From Choanephora cucurbitarum (taxonomy: Eukaryota; Mucoromycota; Mucoromycetes; Mucorales; Choanephoraceae), in contig JAIWNI010000003.1 of assembly GCA_025331435.1 (NCBI GenBank), forward strand, positions 310,001 through 374,000: a stretch of 64,000 nucleotides of DNA. The letters run 5' to 3'. The stretch's first letter is position 1; every line of letters begins with the position of its first letter. The notes under the pieces were generated by a model, which saw only the letters and a list, made by a program, of their open reading frames with translations, searched no databases and was not told the DNA's origin. The position numbers and the translations under genes were made by a program. Shown here one piece after another: positions 58,929 to 64,000 of this stretch.

Positions 58929-60395
58929 ATGGCTTCTTCCGCTATTCATCACAAAGGGGCGTTTCAAACCCCGAATAACTACAAGACAAACAAAAAGTCT
59001 TGGGTCGATGCAGTAACCGCAGGCAGAAAACGTACCTCGATCACTACATGTGGCTCATCAAACACTCAGCCTTCTGTTGAGACTGGGCACCTCTCAGATA
59101 GCGCAGTGAACGACGTCTACAAACGTGTTGCAAGACCTTTTTTGAAAGGCACCTTTCCAAACTCGCTTCTTATTGACATCACAGATGTCACGAACAAACA
59201 AGATTTTATCAGTGAACTGCGTGAGGTGTGTATGGGCAGCGAACACCTCTGGGCTATTTCCCCCACCCTCCGTCGCGAATACTCTCGTTGGTATGCTGAG
59301 ATTGCAGTCTCCCCCTCCTACTTCGTCAGGTTCCAGAAGGATGGCTTTGAATTGAAAACTCAGGGCAAGTTTTCAGCCTTTCCCTCTCTCTCTCCATCCG
59401 CCGAAATCTTGAAGGTTTCCCTGTCAGGCCTTCCTATGCAATATGGTCGCGGCAAAGGTGGCTTAGCTCAGCTTCGTCTTGACATGATTTCGAATCTGAA
59501 AGTTTTTGGAAATATTTTTGATTTTGGGTTGGATTTTAGCGCCGCAGGCGTCTATACGGGAAATGGCTATGTAGTCATTGAGTGCTTTGAGAAAAACACT
59601 GCTACATCATCTCCTTCTCTGTCACACTTAGTTGATTGGTCTTACCAGCCAATCGATTTCAATAGCACTGACTCAGTTACTCTTCTTGAGAAATTTGATC
59701 GTGTGCAGGTTAGAGCTACTTGGGCCTCTATGGCTCCTTATTGTCGCTATTGTCATGGTTCTGACCATGCTTTGGCTGATTGTAAATTGAGACGAGATGC
59801 GACCATTTGTTACTCATGTCATGAATTAGGTCACATTTCTAGAGTTTGTCCCCGAAAAAACAATGGAGCAGGAAAGAAGCGTAAAACTGCCGTTCATCAG
59901 CCTACAGCACCTCCTCTCCCTAAGCCATCATCCTCTCCTACCAATGAGTCTGACGTAGTAGTTGTTGAGGCTCCTTCAGATGCCCAGCGCTCTTTAGCCA
60001 CCTCTCCTTCCTCCTCTTCATCAGAAGTAGTTAGTCTTCCTGCTTCTTTGAATGCTCATCCTACTTCTCCCCTGGCTACCCGTCATTCGCAACGTATCCA
60101 GGAACGCCAGGCTTCTCCCGACTTTTCCTTACCAGATAGTCTTTTAGACTCTCAATCTAATGCAGTGTGTCGCCATTGTGGTTTGGAAGGTCACAGTCGC
60201 ACCAATAGCCGTTATTGTCTTAAGAATCCTAAGCTTCTGGCTGAGGCTGTGTTGACACCCGAGCCATCCTCTCTCGAGACTGTAGATTCCGATGTCGTTA
60301 TGGAGGATGATCTCCCTCTTACTCAATTGAATACTGATAGTGTATTAGTGGCGGACGCAGAGACTTCCATGCCCGCCCCACCCACTCTTCAATAA
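58929..60395 (+). CDS. LINE ORF1 protein, CCHC zinc knuckles
   Basis: A 488-codon intron-less ORF. The first half has no named motif but resembles gag/ORF1 nucleic-acid chaperones. Three zinc-knuckle-like motifs follow: CRYCHGSDHALADC (about 276-289), CYSCHELGHISRVC (about 295-308) and CRHCGLEGHSRTNSRYC (about 415-431, with a longer last spacing). Ser/Pro-rich linkers separate them. It would coat LINE RNA. The stop TAA is followed four bases later by the ORF2 ATG (TAATTTAATG), consistent with termination-reinitiation. Confidence 0.88.
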   Translation: MASSAIHHKGAFQTPNNYKTNKKSWVDAVTAGRKRTSITTCGSSNTQPSVETGHLSDSAVNDVYKRVARPFLKGTFPNSLLIDITDVTNKQDFISELREVCMGSEHLWAISPTLRREYSRWYAEIAVSPSYFVRFQKDGFELKTQGKFSAFPSLSPSAEILKVSLSGLPMQYGRGKGGLAQLRLDMISNLKVFGNIFDFGLDFSAAGVYTGNGYVVIECFEKNTATSSPSLSHLVDWSYQPIDFNSTDSVTLLEKFDRVQVRATWASMAPYCRYCHGSDHALADCKLRRDATICYSCHELGHISRVCPRKNNGAGKKRKTAVHQPTAPPLPKPSSSPTNESDVVVVEAPSDAQRSLATSPSSSSSEVVSLPASLNAHPTSPLATRHSQRIQERQASPDFSLPDSLLDSQSNAVCRHCGLEGHSRTNSRYCLKNPKLLAEAVLTPEPSSLETVDSDVVMEDDLPLTQLNTDSVLVADAETSMPAPPTLQ

Positions 60396-60399
60396 TTTA

Positions 60400-63300
60400 A
60401 TGAGTTTAGAAACCTCATCCAGTCCACTCCTTTTCACCTCTACTACCCCTCCGTCTTCTACTCGTCCTTCCTTTCCTATCAAAATGGGGTCTTTGAATTG
60501 TCGCAGCATTGCTAAAACAGCCAATCCCCAAACCCGCTCTTCATTTATTCGCCATCTTCGCTCCCTCTCGTTCACCCTTCTCGCACTCCAAGAAACTCAC
60601 GCTGATAATCCTCTTCTACAAGACTCACTTCACAACCAATTTCAGGCTAGCGACAGCATTTGGTCCGCTCACTGCGGCCTTGTCTGTTTCTCCCCTGATA
60701 TAGTGTTGTCTAATGCATTTATCAGTCGTTGTGGTCGCTTGATTAATACTACCGTTGTTCATCGCAATCACTTATTCGCTCCTTTTACCCTAACTGTTGT
60801 TTACTTTCCTGCCTCTGGTTCTGAAAGATCCGTCTTCCTCCGGTCAGATTCTTTGAAACCATTTTTCCCTCCTACGCCACATCGTCATGCCATCCTCGGC
60901 GATTTCAATTATACATATGCTAATCACTTCCATGGCTCTCCCAGACAAGCCCCTTCGAGTTGGCTGGAATACGTTGATCGCTTCTTTGTTGACTCAATTA
61001 CTGCACCAGGTTATTTAGCTGCTCCGACTTTTGAGAATCATATTGGTCGATCCTGCATTGATTATTGCTTGATCACCAAGGATATGCTCTCTTCTGTTAA
61101 TTTCTCTTCCAGTCAAGTCAATTATCTTCCACTTCAGTGGACAGATCACCGCCTGCTGTCCTTTGTATTTCGTTTGCTTCCTGACTCTCGTGACTCTTCT
61201 TCTGCTTCAGCAGTAGGAAGGGGATTCTGGAAGGCGCACCCACGCATTGCAACGGACATTGATTTTCAAACCAAACTTGCGTTCCATCTTTCCAAAACTG
61301 TTCTCGCACTCGACTCCTCACTTCCGGCTTGGCTCAAATGGGAAAAGCTGAAGTCTGTCACTGCTCAAACAGCCAGGGCCCACTCTCGTCGTCAAGCGTA
61401 TTCGCTTACCCGAGCGGAGTCTTTGTTACAGCGCAAGCGTGCTAAGATTGAGTCCAACATCATGAGCAATCCTTCTTTACACCGTTCTTTGTCTCCACAA
61501 TTGCAAGTGGTCCAGGACCAGCTCTCGTCGTTACAACGATACCACGTTGAGACTTTGTCTCTTAAAGCAGGTATTCGCTGGAGAGAAAAAGGGGAACTTT
61601 CCGCCGGGTACTTGAAGCGTACAGCTTCGGCTCGCTTGGCCAAGACCTCCGTTCCTCCCCTGTTCCACCCGTCTCGTAACCGGATATGCACTTCGAAAGA
61701 TGAAATGCTTGACGCAGCCTTTGTTTTTTATGATAAGCTGTACACGCCTGATCCCATTGACCTCAGTGCTGTCGACTCTCTTTTGGAGGCTATCCCTCAG
61801 TCTAGCATTCTTCCAGCTGATGAATCGTCTCTTCTTACTGAGCGTATTTCCTTTGACGACATCCTGGATGCTTTCTCTCGTTGCCCTCGACAAAGTAGTC
61901 CTGGTTTAGACGGCTTGCCTTACGCAGTTGTCAAGTTGATTGTTCTTCATCCAGATTGCAGAGATATTGTCGTCCAAGTGTACAATGATGCACTCCTGCG
62001 TGGAATTTTCCCTCCTTCCTGGTTATCTACTTCTGTCTGTCTGCTGCCAAAAAAGGGTGACTTATCCGATTTGCGCAATTGGCGCCCTATCTCCTTGATC
62101 AACACAGATGCCAAAGTCTTCACCAGAATTGTAAACTCTCGTTTTCTGTTGGTAACCGACCGCATGATCACTCCATACCAATCTGGTTTTGTTCGTGGTC
62201 GCTTTATCGCTGATAATGGGTTGTTGATGAAGCTTCTAATGGAACATGCACGTGCCTCTAATTCCCCTGCCATTGCTCTGCTCTTGGATCAAGAAAAAGC
62301 ATACGATCGGGTCCACCCCTTGTATTTGCAACTTGTTCTTGAGCGTTTTGGATTCCCCTTGCCCATAGTTCGAAGCATCACCTCTTTGTTCTTCTCTACC
62401 CAATTGTCCCTCAATGTCAACGGATTTTTGTCTACACCGGTCCTGCAACGCCGCGGATTGCGACAGGGCGATCCTCTCTCTCCCATCCTTTTTAATCTTG
62501 CATTTGAGCCTCTTTTGCGGTCCATCCTCTGTCATGCTTCCTTGTCCGGTATTTCCGTTCCTGGGCCCCTTACGCCAGCTCCCTGCTTGGAGGCGGGACC
62601 AGTAAAATTACTGGCCTATGCTGATGACATTGCTTGCTTTCTCCAAGATACCGCGGAGCTACAACATCTACTGGACCTACTGTCCTTGTACTCCAGAGCG
62701 TCTAATGCTTCCGTGAATTATCACAAAACTCAGGCCCTCTCTTTGTCGGGTTCTCGACGTGGCTTTGCTCATCACTGGTCCTCTGCCCTCTTGCAACATA
62801 ACATAGTTCAATGGCATGACTCCTCATCGATTGCACCTGTCACTTATTTGGGCTACCCCCTATTTACCAACATCTCGCAGAGAGATTATTTTCTTTCCAA
62901 CTTGTTGGACAAAATCCGTGCGGCCTGTAACATTCACGTTGGCCGATTCTTGTCAGTCCGTGGGCGTGTCACTGTGCTTAACTCTTTGATCCTATCCAAG
63001 CTTTGGCATGTCCTTCGTGTGGTTTCTGTACCACTCTCCTTCTTTGAGACCCTTCGTTCAATCGTTTCGGCCTTTGTCTCTCATCGGATATTCCCGAGGA
63101 TCAGTTTCTCCACCATGTGCCTTCCTCGGTCACAAGGAGGCCTTGGATTGCTTCACCCTCATCACCAACAAGGTGCTCTTCAGCTGAGATGGCTTGTTCC
63201 TCTCATGTCTGACTTCCGAGTAAACCTCTCTTCTTCCTCCTTCTCCATTGATCCAGATTCTTCTGCTTCATCCTCCGTGGTACTGCCTAGGGTGTTTAAC

Positions 63301-64000
63301 TACCTCTTTCACCGCTCACCTGCTCTCCCAGACTTTCGGTTGCTCTTCTTGTTTCCGGATCTGCGTACGCGGTCTCTGAAGGACTTCAACGGCTGTCTCT
63401 CTTTGATCTTTCGTGCCATAGACCTCCTACCACATTCCTTTCCGTCTGCTGTTGCTTCCGCCGCCACCTGCCTTTCCCTGCCTGTTTCCTCTGTGGTTAC
63501 TCCTTCGACCTTGAACAACGTCCCTCGCCGGATTCGCTCCATTCCTCTGTCTTGTCTCTACCAACTTCATCCGGAGAACTCTTTCTGTCTTCGGCCAATT
63601 GCTAGGCGTCAGGACTTGAGACGATATCCCACCATCTGTAAGAGATTTCATCGGCTGATCAGTAATGATACTGTCAAATTCCTCGAGTTTTTCGTCAAAG
63701 CGTTTATACCACCACAGTTTGCGAGATTGGGTCGAATGGCCTTCGCGCCAGTTTCTGATCATCAATCCTTTGACTTGACACCTTTCCTTTCCGAGCTTCT
63801 TCTGGATTTGCCATCCCATCTCTCTCTGCTTACCCGGAAACGGTTTCGCGCGCTATGCTACGCCCAACCAACAACTCCCCTCCTCTCTCTTCCTACCTTG
63901 CCAGCTCGCCAATGGGCCCTCTTCTGGACATTCCCTTTGTCGCAGGCTTGTCGTACAGTATGGTTTCGTATTCTCCACAAAAAGGTTCCTACTCGACAAA
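60400..64000 (+). CDS. LINE ORF2: APE endonuclease and reverse transcriptase (3' partial)
   Basis: A single frame is open from ATG 60400 to the window end, 1200 codons without a stop. The apurinic-type endonuclease has SLNCRSI, LALQETH, ILGDFNYTY, SCIDYCLIT and WTDHRL in order (about 60490-61150). Reverse transcriptase motifs follow: RNWRPISLIN, QSGFVRGRFIADN, LLLDQEKAYDRVHP (catalytic Asp), GLRQGDPLSPILFN and the YADD box at 62617-62628. A late segment WFRILHKKVPTRQ near 63961 resembles the zf-RVT region of such elements. All catalytic residues seen are intact, so the copy may be competent. Because it has no stop in the window it is easy to miss. Confidence 0.93.
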   Translation, partial: MSLETSSSPLLFTSTTPPSSTRPSFPIKMGSLNCRSIAKTANPQTRSSFIRHLRSLSFTLLALQETHADNPLLQDSLHNQFQASDSIWSAHCGLVCFSPDIVLSNAFISRCGRLINTTVVHRNHLFAPFTLTVVYFPASGSERSVFLRSDSLKPFFPPTPHRHAILGDFNYTYANHFHGSPRQAPSSWLEYVDRFFVDSITAPGYLAAPTFENHIGRSCIDYCLITKDMLSSVNFSSSQVNYLPLQWTDHRLLSFVFRLLPDSRDSSSASAVGRGFWKAHPRIATDIDFQTKLAFHLSKTVLALDSSLPAWLKWEKLKSVTAQTARAHSRRQAYSLTRAESLLQRKRAKIESNIMSNPSLHRSLSPQLQVVQDQLSSLQRYHVETLSLKAGIRWREKGELSAGYLKRTASARLAKTSVPPLFHPSRNRICTSKDEMLDAAFVFYDKLYTPDPIDLSAVDSLLEAIPQSSILPADESSLLTERISFDDILDAFSRCPRQSSPGLDGLPYAVVKLIVLHPDCRDIVVQVYNDALLRGIFPPSWLSTSVCLLPKKGDLSDLRNWRPISLINTDAKVFTRIVNSRFLLVTDRMITPYQSGFVRGRFIADNGLLMKLLMEHARASNSPAIALLLDQEKAYDRVHPLYLQLVLERFGFPLPIVRSITSLFFSTQLSLNVNGFLSTPVLQRRGLRQGDPLSPILFNLAFEPLLRSILCHASLSGISVPGPLTPAPCLEAGPVKLLAYADDIACFLQDTAELQHLLDLLSLYSRASNASVNYHKTQALSLSGSRRGFAHHWSSALLQHNIVQWHDSSSIAPVTYLGYPLFTNISQRDYFLSNLLDKIRAACNIHVGRFLSVRGRVTVLNSLILSKLWHVLRVVSVPLSFFETLRSIVSAFVSHRIFPRISFSTMCLPRSQGGLGLLHPHHQQGALQLRWLVPLMSDFRVNLSSSSFSIDPDSSASSSVVLPRVFNYLFHRSPALPDFRLLFLFPDLRTRSLKDFNGCLSLIFRAIDLLPHSFPSAVASAATCLSLPVSSVVTPSTLNNVPRRIRSIPLSCLYQLHPENSFCLRPIARRQDLRRYPTICKRFHRLISNDTVKFLEFFVKAFIPPQFARLGRMAFAPVSDHQSFDLTPFLSELLLDLPSHLSLLTRKRFRALCYAQPTTPLLSLPTLPARQWALFWTFPLSQACRTVWFRILHKKVPTRQ

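Larger units (their letters stand above)
58929..64000 (+). mobile_element. Non-LTR retrotransposon (LINE), right end outside window
   Basis: Two adjacent open frames encode a zinc-knuckle ORF1 protein and an endonuclease/reverse-transcriptase ORF2 protein. Base composition is more C-rich than neighbouring host genes, and coding runs without introns for over 5 kb. The C-terminal part of ORF2, 3' UTR and tail lie beyond the window. The RT block LLLDQEKAYDRVHP suggests an L1-related clade such as fungal Zorro elements; this placement is tentative. Confidence 0.9.

Noticed and set aside
61118..63819. Long minus-strand ORFs across the LINE
   Set aside because: They are shadows of the plus-strand ORF2, which shows all EN and RT motifs in order.
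1..64000. CRISPR arrays, bacterial operons, rRNA operons, secondary-metabolite cluster
   Set aside because: None of the required repeats, gene sets or motifs are present; the window is eukaryotic housekeeping sequence plus a retrotransposon.

Overview
The window is eukaryotic and fungal, most likely from the Mucoromycota (a Mucor/Rhizopus-type genome). It has short GT-AG introns of about 50-95 nt, AT-rich spacers full of poly-T/poly-A and CT runs, and compact genes often arranged tail-to-tail. Fungus-specific families are present: an APSES/ankyrin cell-cycle factor, a Tbf1/TRF-type telobox protein, ARMC8/Gid5 and EDC3. No bacterial operons, ribosome binding sites, CRISPR arrays or recognisable tRNA/rRNA genes were seen. 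Exon models were assembled by hand from splice signals and reading-frame phase. Nothing here was checked against a database.

Layout. 1-104: start of ribosomal protein L10 (minus). 0.8-5.1 kb (plus): a monocarboxylate-type MFS transporter, a UBE2T-like ubiquitin-conjugating enzyme and a peroxisomal enoyl-CoA isomerase. 5.1-7.3 kb: spacer. 7.3-9.0 kb: a secreted aspartic-protease-fold protein that has lost its second catalytic Asp. 9.3-12.0 kb: RPS10 and a TSTD2/TrhO-like rhodanese, head to head. 12.1-14.8 kb: a large coiled-coil protein. 14.8-19.5 kb: a gene-poor stretch holding a short TA-flanked inverted-repeat element. 19.5-23.4 kb: ARMC8/Gid5 and V-ATPase subunit c, tail to tail. 24.5-27.6 kb: a kelch membrane protein. 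28.4-31.7 kb: RPL9 and an HSPA12-like Hsp70. 33.7-39.6 kb: a membrane RING-H2 protein, a telobox protein and an F-box/LRR gene broken by one stop codon. 41.3-42.7 kb: a GT49-like glycosyltransferase. 45.6-50.6 kb: epsin/Ent3, an Mbp1/Res-type factor and Mediator Med19. 51 kb: a small unknown protein. 52.9-58.6 kb: a multi-pass membrane protein, EDC3, a SAM-domain coiled-coil protein and an AIG1-type GTPase. 58.9-64.0 kb: a non-LTR retrotransposon (LINE) with an intact ORF1 and an ORF2 that stays open to the window edge.

Most genes are housekeeping: translation (RPL10, RPS10, RPL9), tRNA modification (TSTD2-like), mRNA decay (EDC3), transcription (Mbp1, Med19), clathrin traffic (Ent3), vacuolar acidification (VMA3) and ubiquitin pathways (E2, RING, F-box, GID subunit). 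They do not form an evident functional cluster. The less ordinary items are the pseudo-aspartic protease, several very short exons, the kelch/three-membrane-span protein, the E2 and telobox proteins that each carry a SUMO-interaction-like motif, the fungal AIG1 GTPase, the broken F-box gene and the apparently intact LINE.
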